This document shows, piece by piece, positions 8,184 to 15,707 of a stretch of DNA of 43,141 nt (position 1 is its first letter; each line of letters opens with the position of its first letter). This stretch comes from an uncultured Lentisphaeraceae bacterium. Lineage in GTDB: Bacteria; Verrucomicrobiota; Kiritimatiellia; RFP12; DVOR01. Where the stretch lies: positions 1 to 43,141 of the forward strand of contig CASDPK010000019.1 of assembly GCA_949282555.1 (NCBI GenBank). Reading direction: 5' to 3'. The position numbers were made by a program, and so were the translations under genes. The notes beneath the pieces are model-generated. The model ran no database searches, was not told the origin of the DNA, and saw only the letters and a program-made list of their open reading frames with translations.

Positions 8184-8690
8184 ATGAGACACGCACTGAC
8201 CCTCTGCGCCGCCCTGTTGGCAACCCTTGCCGCCGCCGCAATCGACGATGCCGCCGCCGCGAAGGCCGCCATGGAGCATGCCGGCGTGAAAACCGTCGGC
8301 CCCCGCGCCCTCTACGTCGCCCCCGACAAGGAGGATGGCCGCTTGATCTACGACGTCCGCTTCCACGATGGCGCGTCGGCCTACAATTATGAGGTCGCGG
8401 TCGAGGATGGGCGCATCCTCAAAGCCGAACGCGAGGCCCTCCCCACGCTTCCCGCACAGACCGCACAGGCGGGGGATATCGGCGCCGAACGCGCCAAGGC
8501 CGTGGCGTTGGCCGACGCCAAGACGAAGGAGACGCCCCGCCGCGTCAAAGTGGAGCGCGACAGCGAGGATGGCGTTTGGGTCTACGAAGTGGAGTTCCGG
8601 GCCGATGGCATGGAATATGACTACGTGATCGATGCCGCCAAGGGCACCATTCTCAAGCGTGAGGCCGAGCCGAAGCGCGGCTTCTTCTGA
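8184..8690 (+). CDS. Exported protein with two PepSY-like repeats
   Basis: This 168-residue protein begins with a signal peptide (MRHALTLCAALLATLAAAA). Two similar segments follow, about residues 22-95 and 105-162, each with a helix of the type AAKAAMEHAG or ERAKAVALADAK and then strands ending in YNYEVAVEDGRILKAE or MEYDYVIDAAKGTILKRE. That is the PepSY arrangement. PepSY proteins are periplasmic and are thought to act as inhibitors or chaperones of peptidases or as sensor modules; the partner here is unknown. It has its own promoter, a good ribosome-binding site (GGAAAGGACTG) and a strong terminator, so it is probably monocistronic. Confidence 0.85.
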   Translation: MRHALTLCAALLATLAAAAIDDAAAAKAAMEHAGVKTVGPRALYVAPDKEDGRLIYDVRFHDGASAYNYEVAVEDGRILKAEREALPTLPAQTAQAGDIGAERAKAVALADAKTKETPRRVKVERDSEDGVWVYEVEFRADGMEYDYVIDAAKGTILKREAEPKRGFF

Positions 8691-8713
8691 GCCACGGGTG
8701 TTCCCGCAAAGAA

Positions 8714-8749
8714 GAGGGCGGCGGGCCGATGACCCGCCGCCCCTTTTTG
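8714..8749 (+). terminator. Rho-independent terminator shared by convergent genes
   Basis: A perfect 10-bp GC stem (8716-8725 with 8733-8742, 7-nt loop) is followed by CTTTTTG. It ends the PepSY transcript. The minus-strand HzsA-related gene stops at 8764 and would read the same stem, followed by CTTCTTTG, so it probably works in both directions. Confidence 0.9.
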
Positions 8750-8763
8750 TCGGCCTCAAGGAC

Positions 8764-11382
8764 TCACTTCGGCCAACCGGGGAAGCCGGGCTCCCAATCG
8801 GCGGCGTTGTCGCGGTCGGTGCGTGTGCGGCCTTCACGCAACGCCTTGCGGTTCTCGGCCTCAATGGCCGCGCGGAGCTCCGTCTTCCGCAGACGCCACG
8901 CATCGAGCGGGCAGGGCTTCCACGGGGCGACGGAGAGCGCAGGGTTCCCGGGGACGGCGGAGAGGCCGCGCCAGTCAATGTCCGGATTCGCGCGGAGGCG
9001 CTCAAGCCCCTTCCGAATGAGGGCGATGGCCGCCTCGCGCTTCTCTGCGGGCAGTTTGCGGAGGCCGGGGCTCTTCTCGGGGTTGTCGAAGTAGATGGGC
9101 GCAGGCTCACGGCCCGTATGCCCCAAATGCCAGCCGATGCCAAGGGCGGCGTGTTCCTGCCAAGAAAGCGGCGAACGCCCGCCGGGATTCTGTCCGTAAT
9201 TGGTGGCGTAGTCGCCATAATAGGGCGCATTGAGATCCACCCACTCCATCACGCGGCGCACTTCGGCGGGCGTGAGCAGATCGCGGTGGGCGTCGTCCTG
9301 CGTGAGCTTCCGGATCAGCGGGCTGGCGAAGGAACCCCAACCTTTGGCCGGCGAAAACTCCGTCTGCCCGCCGCCGATGGCCCCCAGCAGGTTCCCATGG
9401 CGGACGCCCTTGCGGCCGCGGGTTCGCCACAGATCGACGTAGGCGGCATTGAACACCGTGTTCTTGTCGGGCACCAGCGTGAGGCCGCCGGCGGGGGCCT
9501 CGTAGCCGTGGCAGGAGACGCACCGGGCGGTGAAGATGGGCTGGACATCGGTGATGAAGTTGAAGGTGGGACGCGCGGCATCGGCCTCCAAGCGGTCCGT
9601 CCGTGCGGCAAAATCCATCGTGCGTTTCAGCGGCTTCGCGGGTTTCCCTTGGCTCAGGGCCATGGCGGGGGCGGAGGGCGGAGGCGGCGCAGCCGTGCGG
9701 TTTTCGTGGCAGCCCACGCAACTGGCGGCCTCGCCGCTCTGCACCTGCGTGCCCGACCGCATGGACTGGATCATGCGGCCCTCCGCGTCGAGCACCTGAA
9801 AGTAGACGAAGGCATCCTGCGGCACCTCGAACCACGCCGAACCGTCGGGATGGATGGGCACCTCGCCCAACACCCGCTTGACCTCGAAGGAATGCCAGTT
9901 CACGCCGGGATTCTGCTGGCCTTCGCCAGCCCACTGCTCCTTCTGGGAGATGTAGCGCTTGGGGCAGGATTCCACGATGCGGAGCGTCTTGGCCTCGCCG
10001 CGGCGGACGCCGGCCATGTGGGTGCCGATGTAGACATCCTGCACGAGGAAGGAACCGGGACGGTCGGCATAGTCGCGCGCCTCAACGAGCGTGGCCGGCT
10101 TCGCGCGCGGGGCGAGGACGGTGGCGTCGAAGGCGCCCAACGGGCCTTTTTCCTCATAGAGCAACGTCTCATTGCCAAAGACATCGAGCAGGAAAAGCCC
10201 CGTCTTCTCGCCTTTGCCGGCAAGCTGGCGGCTGGCGAGCAGATATTTCTCGGAGAGCGGCCGGGGGTCTTCGTATTTCAGGCGCATGCGGGTGTAGGCG
10301 TCGATGTCATTGGGCGTTCCGGGCTCCCGAATCCGCGCCTTCATCTCCTCCGGCCAAGTGCGGACAATGGGGGCGCGGCCATCCACGCCCTTGGAGCGAT
10401 CCATCAGCGCAAGCGCACCCCACGGGCGATCATGCGTGGAGGTGAGCGTCATGGCCACGAGGGGCGACCCGGGCACCGCGCGCCCATCCACCGCCGCCCC
10501 CACGGGGGAGTTGTTCCCGTAATAGGTGGCGGGGCGGGTGCCGTCGGGGGCGACGGTCCAAAGCCCTTGCGCCGAACCGAAGTCGCGATCGTTGTATTCC
10601 CAGCGGTCATAGAGCACTCGGCCATCGGGCAACACGTCCGTGGGCCGCTCGAAGAGCGTGCTGTTGGCGATCTTCACGATCCCCGAACCGTCGGGGTTCA
10701 TGCGGTAGAGATTGGCGGAGATGTGGCGGTTGCACATCACGTATTTGGGGTCGCGCGTGGAGGCAAAGACGATGCGGCCATCGGGCAGCTCCGTGGGGTC
10801 CATGTCGTCCGCCGTCGCCATCCAGGTCAAACGCCGCGGCGGGCCTCCGGCAAGCGGGCGCACGTAGATGGAGGAATTGCCCTTGGGGTCCGGGCGATAG
10901 GCGTAAAGCAACGTGGAGCCATCGTAGGACACCTCCAAATCGCGGTAGACGCCGTCGGCATCCTCCTCCAACGTCGTGACCTCCCCCGTCGCGAGGTCAA
11001 ACGTGCGGATGGCGCCGCCGCCCCGGTAGCGCCCACTGTTGATTTCCCCCTCGGCCGAAGGGAACATCGTGTGCGTGTTGTGGTGGTCGGGCGCATACTG
11101 ATGGCGCGCCACGAATGCCAGCCGCTTCCCCCGCAAGAGCGGATGGGCCTTCGCGGCCTCCGACGCCAAAGCCTCCACCGCCTCCGGCGGCGCGTTGTCC
11201 TTCAACGCCTCGGCCTTCGCCAACAAGGCCTTCCCTTCCGGGAACGCCGCCCCATAGGTTTCGGAGAGATCCCGCAACATCGCGCGAAGCGAAGCCGGCG
11301 TCGTCCCCGCGAAACCGAAGAACGCCGCCATGCCCACGCACGCCGCAAGCAAGAAACGGAAAGAGAACGGGAACTGTTTCAT
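8764..11382 (-). CDS. HzsA-related secreted protein with two CxxCH haem motifs
   Basis: This 872-residue exported protein has a signal peptide (MKQFPFSFRFLLAACVGMAAFFGFAG). Residues about 80-330 contain beta-propeller-like repeats (LEVSYDGSTLLYAY, TELPDGRIVFAST, DVLPDGRVLYDRW). A region like the middle domain of hydrazine synthase alpha subunit follows, with two c-type haem motifs, CVGCH at 555-559 and CVSCH at 621-625. Proteins named HzsA-related are common in planctomycetes, verrucomicrobia and relatives, where no hydrazine chemistry is known, so a redox or carbohydrate-associated periplasmic role is more likely than anammox. The start is fixed by AGGAGG 8 nt before the ATG. No cytochrome c maturation gene is in the window. 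Confidence 0.82.
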   Translation of the reverse strand: MKQFPFSFRFLLAACVGMAAFFGFAGTTPASLRAMLRDLSETYGAAFPEGKALLAKAEALKDNAPPEAVEALASEAAKAHPLLRGKRLAFVARHQYAPDHHNTHTMFPSAEGEINSGRYRGGGAIRTFDLATGEVTTLEEDADGVYRDLEVSYDGSTLLYAYRPDPKGNSSIYVRPLAGGPPRRLTWMATADDMDPTELPDGRIVFASTRDPKYVMCNRHISANLYRMNPDGSGIVKIANSTLFERPTDVLPDGRVLYDRWEYNDRDFGSAQGLWTVAPDGTRPATYYGNNSPVGAAVDGRAVPGSPLVAMTLTSTHDRPWGALALMDRSKGVDGRAPIVRTWPEEMKARIREPGTPNDIDAYTRMRLKYEDPRPLSEKYLLASRQLAGKGEKTGLFLLDVFGNETLLYEEKGPLGAFDATVLAPRAKPATLVEARDYADRPGSFLVQDVYIGTHMAGVRRGEAKTLRIVESCPKRYISQKEQWAGEGQQNPGVNWHSFEVKRVLGEVPIHPDGSAWFEVPQDAFVYFQVLDAEGRMIQSMRSGTQVQSGEAASCVGCHENRTAAPPPPSAPAMALSQGKPAKPLKRTMDFAARTDRLEADAARPTFNFITDVQPIFTARCVSCHGYEAPAGGLTLVPDKNTVFNAAYVDLWRTRGRKGVRHGNLLGAIGGGQTEFSPAKGWGSFASPLIRKLTQDDAHRDLLTPAEVRRVMEWVDLNAPYYGDYATNYGQNPGGRSPLSWQEHAALGIGWHLGHTGREPAPIYFDNPEKSPGLRKLPAEKREAAIALIRKGLERLRANPDIDWRGLSAVPGNPALSVAPWKPCPLDAWRLRKTELRAAIEAENRKALREGRTRTDRDNAADWEPGFPGWPK

Positions 11383-11415
11383 GGCGAAATCCTCCTAGTG
11401 AAACCGGCTGTGGAC

Positions 11416-11444
11416 AGTATACGGCTTTCCCCGCGCCCCGTCCA
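11416..11444 (-). promoter_or_regulatory. Promoter of the HzsA-related gene
   Basis: On the minus strand TGGACG (11439-11444), a 17-bp spacer and TATACT (11416-11421) lie upstream of AGGAGG and the ATG at 11382. This is one of the few TATACT elements here without a TGn extension. Confidence 0.5.
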
Positions 11445-11469
11445 CCACGTTCCATCCGCCGGGGAGGTT

Positions 11470-11489
11470 CTGCATTCTCCAGAATGCAG
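11470..11489 (-). terminator. Perfect hairpin after the membrane-TPR gene
   Basis: CTGCATTCT and AGAATGCAG form a perfect 9-bp inverted repeat with only CC between them, 19 nt past the stop at 11508. No T-run follows on the minus strand, so it may be a weak terminator or a 3'-end stabiliser. Confidence 0.4.
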
Positions 11490-11507
11490 GCGACAAGGCG
11501 ACAGAAA

Positions 11508-14500
11508 CTAGGGAAGAAACGCCGACAGAGCCTGGTCTAGCGCCATGGCATCCCGCTGCGACTCCGGATCTTCGGCAAAGATGGGCGCCTCACGGGCCAA
11601 TCGCTCCCGGGCGGCCCGGCAGGCCTCCGCATCCCGACGGTAAAGGGCCACCCACCCTTCCGCAAAGACCGTCTGCGGCACACGCCCTTTGGGATCAAGC
11701 TTCCGCACGCGCATGAGGGCTTCCGTGCATTCCTCCCGATTCGCACAGGCCAAGGCCATGGTCAGCGCCACCGCCGCCGGCAACGCCTGAGGATCGGCCG
11801 CAACGGCACGGCGCGCCATTTCGACGGACTCCGGAAGGCGACCCAACCGCCGCAAACATCCGCTCTGCGCCACAAAGGCTATCGGATGGATGTCCCCGCC
11901 TGCGGCCATCAGCCGCCCAAAATAATCTGCCGCCGCCGCATCGGCCCCCTCGCGCACGCGAATGAGACCCAAGGTGAGGAGGGCTGCGGGCTCGGAGGCG
12001 TCGCGGCGGAGCAGAAAAAGTGCATCGGTTTCGGCCGTCGCCCACGCTCCGGCCTCCACGGCCAGCAGAAGCGCACGGGCAAGCAAAGCGGTCTCCGTGG
12101 GGCGTTCCACCCATGCGGCGCGAAGATGCCGGGCGGCAAGCGCCGGGTCGCGTTTCGGCCCCGGAGCCTCGGCCAACGCTCCCAACACCACGGCACGATG
12201 GTAGGCGGAACCCTCCAGCTTCCGAAGCGTCACGGCTTCCACCCGTGCGCGGTCGCCCAAGTGGATGTCCGCCGTGGCCTGAAGCGTCAGCGCCGCGGGC
12301 TCGTTGGGGAACGCGCGCAACGCGGCCTCGGTTGCCGTGCGTGCCGCCTCCCACCGTCCAAGATCCACCAGACAGGCGGCGCGCGCCACCAACAAACGCT
12401 CGGCCCCCGAGTGCCCCTCCACGCCTTCCAAAAGGCGGAGGGCCTCCTGCGGCTTTCCCCGTGCCAACAAAAGCCTTGCCAATCCGTGCAGAGCGGGCAG
12501 AGACGTCGGATCACGGCGCAACACCTCGCGGAAACAGGCTTCGGTCTGTTTCCATTCACCGCGTCGGCGGTGCCACTCCGCCCGCACCAACCACACCCGC
12601 ACGGATGGCGATGGCCCCGCCCGCGACAGCAACGCATGAAGGGATTCCGCAAACCTCCCATCCAGAGGATCGCCCGGAAGCAAAGCCAAGAGCTCGTCAT
12701 TCCGCAGGGGCCCGTAAAGCGCCAACAGCCGTTCCCACGTTCCCCGAGAGCGGCGCCCTTGCGAGACCTCGCGGACAAACGTTTGGAATGACCGCGTGAT
12801 CTTCTCCGCGCCCACGGAATCGCCGCTCTTCCCACAACGCGCCAAATCGTAGGCATTGAGCAACGCCGGCACGTTCTCCCCGTCAAACGCCAAAGCCTGA
12901 CGATAGACGCCAAACGCCTCCTCCAAACACCCCGCGTCCTCCAATGCCGCGCCCAGCATATTGGCCATCCGCGACAGATGACGACGGGCCACACTGCGGA
13001 AGGTACGATCCAGCCGCGGCGCCAAGCGACCGGACACTTCCGCCACCCGCGGGCCAAACGTCTTCCACAACGCCCGCTGGCGTTTCAACGCGAGATGAGG
13101 GTCCGGCGGCGCTTCCGTCTCCGTGCGTGCCGCGAACGTCAGCCCCCCAACCACAGGGAAAAGGCGCGCCCGAATCAGGGGGTCGGTCTCTCCGCAAAAA
13201 CGCATCGTCTGCCGCAACGCCGGCGCTTGCGCCAGCAAATCCTCAATGAAGAAGGGCCACGGAAGCTCCGCCATCCGCCGAAGTCTTCCCGGGTCGCTCC
13301 CCGTCAGTTCCGGCACCCGTGAAAGTCCCTCAAGTAGGATTTCCCGTCCCCGCGCCGTCCGTGCCCACTGCGGATTCAGAATCAAAGGCGCGGAAGGCTC
13401 CATCAGCAAACACGGCGCGAGCCAAGGCGTCCCCTCCACAAGGTTCGCACCCTTCGCCTCATCCAAAACCGCCGCCGCCCAATCCCAGCCCAACGTTTCA
13501 TCCAGCCGCCACCGCCGCACAAGTTCTTCGCCGCATCCCCACAGCCGGGCCGCCGCCAACACTCCGCCCAGCGCCACCCCCGCGCACGCCGTCAGCCGAT
13601 AAATGCCATCCCCGCACAACGATTCCGCCCGAGGACGCAAGGCCCATGCGGCCAATCCGCACAGCAACACCCCCTGCCCCACCGCCGCCAACACCCCCAA
13701 CGGCAAAGGCGCAGGACGTCCTGCCGGAGCCTGAGCCCACAGTATGGCCGGCGCCCACAACGCCTCCCCCACCAAGCAAACCCCCAGCGCCGCGGCCACC
13801 ACCACCATCTTTCCGCCACGGCGATCGCACAGCATCATCGTTCCCACCACCGCCATCAACGCCGGCGCCGCCAAATGAAGCGCACCCACCATCAGCCACC
13901 GCGCCGGAAGCCACCCGCGCAACGCCCCCAGCGATTCCGCCGCCGACGTCCAAAGCGCCACCCCTGCGGCACCCAGACGCTCCGGCCACCCTCCGCACGA
14001 AAGCAAGAAGACGCCACCCGCCCCCACCGCGAAGGCCAGGCAAAACGGCGGCAACGCGCGGAAACATTCACCCGTCCGCTGACGATCCGCCACCGATTTC
14101 AGCACCGCCAGCGGCATCGCCGCCACCGACAGCATCGGCGACTCCGCGCACATCGCCCCAAGCAGCCCCCCAAACGCCATCCCCCACAGCGCGCCGCGCC
14201 ACCCCTTGCCCGCAATCGCGCCCCGTATCAATGCGCTCACCGCCGCCAGCAACAAGAGGACATCCCACGATTCGCGCAGGAAGAAGGCCCCCGCGGACAA
14301 AGCCTCCCCCCGCAGCAAGAACAGCGCCGCCACCACGTTGCCCGCGGCGAACGCCCACCGCAACGCCGGGCGGGGCCCCGCAGACCCCACATTCAACGCG
14401 AAGAAGACCGATGTGACGCACCGGAAAAGGAGCGCCGCCGCTCCGGCGATCAACGCCGCCCCCAGCAGATTCGCCTCCCACGGAGCGGTCAGCCATCCCG

Positions 14501-14735
14501 TCAATCCCCGCAAGATCGGATAGGCCCGTTCGGGCCGCAACCACGGCACCAGCAGGGCCAGCGTGTCCTCCGCCGAGCCACCCGGCAACACCGTCTGCCC
14601 GGCGCCCGCGGCAAGCACGGCAAAACCACCGCCCAACCAAAGGGCGGTGTTCGCCGCAAACGCCCACGTCGCCCACCATCGCAGACGGGCATCCGCGGGC
14701 TCTTCACCCGGTTCCGAGACCCAAAGAAACGCCAT
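11508..14735 (-). CDS. Large polytopic membrane protein with C-terminal TPR repeats
   Basis: This 1075-residue protein has about 400 N-terminal residues of alternating hydrophobic segments (probably ten or more), a soluble linker, and from about residue 560 tetratricopeptide-like helices (RLVLVARAACLVDLGRW, PALHGLARLLLARGKPQEAL). The early stretch LPGGSAEDTLALL followed by YPILRGLTGWL weakly resembles the GDSaE...HPPGyP entry motif of DUF2723 glycosyltransferase-like membrane proteins, but the key residues are not conserved. It starts 44 nt after the PEP-CTERM gene on the same strand, so the two may be co-transcribed. That would fit a role in handling or glycosylating surface proteins, but this is inference; no specific function is recognised. 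Confidence 0.7.
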   Translation of the reverse strand: MAFLWVSEPGEEPADARLRWWATWAFAANTALWLGGGFAVLAAGAGQTVLPGGSAEDTLALLVPWLRPERAYPILRGLTGWLTAPWEANLLGAALIAGAAALLFRCVTSVFFALNVGSAGPRPALRWAFAAGNVVAALFLLRGEALSAGAFFLRESWDVLLLLAAVSALIRGAIAGKGWRGALWGMAFGGLLGAMCAESPMLSVAAMPLAVLKSVADRQRTGECFRALPPFCLAFAVGAGGVFLLSCGGWPERLGAAGVALWTSAAESLGALRGWLPARWLMVGALHLAAPALMAVVGTMMLCDRRGGKMVVVAAALGVCLVGEALWAPAILWAQAPAGRPAPLPLGVLAAVGQGVLLCGLAAWALRPRAESLCGDGIYRLTACAGVALGGVLAAARLWGCGEELVRRWRLDETLGWDWAAAVLDEAKGANLVEGTPWLAPCLLMEPSAPLILNPQWARTARGREILLEGLSRVPELTGSDPGRLRRMAELPWPFFIEDLLAQAPALRQTMRFCGETDPLIRARLFPVVGGLTFAARTETEAPPDPHLALKRQRALWKTFGPRVAEVSGRLAPRLDRTFRSVARRHLSRMANMLGAALEDAGCLEEAFGVYRQALAFDGENVPALLNAYDLARCGKSGDSVGAEKITRSFQTFVREVSQGRRSRGTWERLLALYGPLRNDELLALLPGDPLDGRFAESLHALLSRAGPSPSVRVWLVRAEWHRRRGEWKQTEACFREVLRRDPTSLPALHGLARLLLARGKPQEALRLLEGVEGHSGAERLLVARAACLVDLGRWEAARTATEAALRAFPNEPAALTLQATADIHLGDRARVEAVTLRKLEGSAYHRAVVLGALAEAPGPKRDPALAARHLRAAWVERPTETALLARALLLAVEAGAWATAETDALFLLRRDASEPAALLTLGLIRVREGADAAAADYFGRLMAAGGDIHPIAFVAQSGCLRRLGRLPESVEMARRAVAADPQALPAAVALTMALACANREECTEALMRVRKLDPKGRVPQTVFAEGWVALYRRDAEACRAARERLAREAPIFAEDPESQRDAMALDQALSAFLP

Positions 14736-14779
14736 GCCGCCCCTACTTCATGGAGACAAGCCGTGCGCTTTGCCTTTCC

Positions 14780-15349
14780 TCAGGCCGCCACTCTGCGCCG
14801 AAGGGCCACGCCTGCCACCCCCAAGGCCAGCAATGCCAACGCCGTCGGCTCGGGAAGCAACACCGGATCGGACATCTCAGGAGACGTGAAGTCGTCAAAA
14901 TCACTCCATTCCGTCCAGTGGTATTTCGTGTCCGTCAAACCATAACGATACGTTCCATCCGCATAATATTCCACAATAAGCATCAAAAAGCGATCACCCG
15001 TGGAAGAGTTCACCCAACAATCATTCACTGTCCCATTGAAGTCGTGCGTGAATCCTGCAAGTTGCCCCTCTTGATCCGACACATTAACCGTTGAAAGCTC
15101 TGAAATGACCTCTCTGACGCTTTCCTCACTCCATGCACGCTCCTTCGCAAATTCTTTGTTCAGATACTCAACGCGCTCATTGATATGCTTCTCACCTTCG
15201 GGCAACAACTGACTGAGATTCAGATTGATGACGTAGGCCGATACGGATGTCGCCTCTGGCGGACGCGTGTAGTTTGCAATGGTTGCCGTCCATGCCTGAG
15301 CCGAAAACGCGGCGCAAATCGTCGCCACACATGCCAACAACGTCTTCAT
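14780..15349 (-). CDS. PEP-CTERM sorting-domain surface protein
   Basis: This 189-residue protein has a signal peptide (MKTLLACVATICAAFSAQA) and a C-terminal sorting signal: PEP at 166-168, a hydrophobic helix (TALALLALGVAGVAL) and a basic tail (RRRVAA). Such proteins are exported and processed by an exosortase, which is not in this window. The middle part (residues 20-160), rich in acidic and aromatic residues, is not recognised. I chose ATG 15347-15349, which has GAGGAAC upstream; the open frame continues to 15544 but would bury the signal peptide and cross the promoter. Its promoter spacer contains a poly-G tract. Confidence 0.88.
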   Translation of the reverse strand: MKTLLACVATICAAFSAQAWTATIANYTRPPEATSVSAYVINLNLSQLLPEGEKHINERVEYLNKEFAKERAWSEESVREVISELSTVNVSDQEGQLAGFTHDFNGTVNDCWVNSSTGDRFLMLIVEYYADGTYRYGLTDTKYHWTEWSDFDDFTSPEMSDPVLLPEPTALALLALGVAGVALRRRVAA

Positions 15350-15467
15350 TGTCGTTCCTCGCTTGCTCTCTTTCACACGACATTTCGCCGTGTCTCTCCT
15401 GTCGGGAAGGGTATCGCAGGCAAGACCACGCCATACGACATAAACCCCCTTCCCATTGAATGCGGAT

Positions 15468-15499
15468 ACTATACCACCCCGCACCCCCCCCCCTGTCAA
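15468..15499 (-). promoter_or_regulatory. PEP-CTERM gene promoter with poly-G spacer
   Basis: On the minus strand a consensus TTGACA (15494-15499) is followed by ten G (15484-15493), then TGCGGGGTGG and TATAGT (15468-15473). The spacer is 20 bp, about 3 bp longer than optimal. The G-run fills half of it, so each gained or lost G changes the spacing. Confidence 0.6.
15484..15493 (-). repeat. Poly-G tract (10 nt) in a promoter spacer
   Basis: Ten consecutive C on the + strand lie exactly between the -35 and -10 hexamers of the PEP-CTERM gene. Seven or eight G would give a 17- or 18-bp spacer. Confidence 0.75.
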
Positions 15500-15618
15500 T
15501 ATAAAAATATCTCCTTTCTTTGCAATGAATAACAATGAACGCAAGGCGTCATATACACAGCATCGCCTAACAATGGGTATCGCGTCATCGCCGATTGCAA
15601 TCGGGAAGTCAAAGACAC

Positions 15619-15687
15619 CGCGAGGCGTAGAATGCGCGCCTCTTCAAAACCATCAGAGGTCAAGAGCGGCGCGCATTCTCCTCGCGA
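15619..15687 (-). terminator. Large imperfect stem-loop after the GH2 gene
   Basis: Two arms of about 25 nt (15619-15644 and 15662-15686) pair with small bulges around the shared core AGAATGCGCGCC; the loop is about 17 nt. It begins about 20 nt past the GH2 stop on the minus strand. Only a modest T-rich stretch follows (GTGTCTTTGACTT), so it is a probable terminator or 3'-end protection element. Confidence 0.5.
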
Positions 15688-15707
15688 GAGCGCAAAAATC
15701 TGTGCCG

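Larger units (their letters stand above)
15350..15707. other. Intergenic region: poly-G promoter and large stem-loop
   Basis: These 358 bp separate the GH2 stop from the PEP-CTERM start; both genes are on the minus strand. It is more AT-rich than the surroundings around 15500-15600. It holds the poly-G promoter (15468-15499) and the stem-loop at 15619-15687. I see no further gene. Confidence 0.7.

Noticed and set aside
8764..11382. Hydrazine synthase and anammox metabolism
   Set aside because: HzsA-related proteins are widespread without hydrazine chemistry, and no HzsB/HzsC or hydrazine dehydrogenase is present.
8632..11511. A 959-codon open frame on the + strand opposite the HzsA-related gene
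   Set aside because: It has low-complexity Arg/Gly/His-rich composition, no recognisable motif and runs through the terminator. The minus strand carries the real gene.
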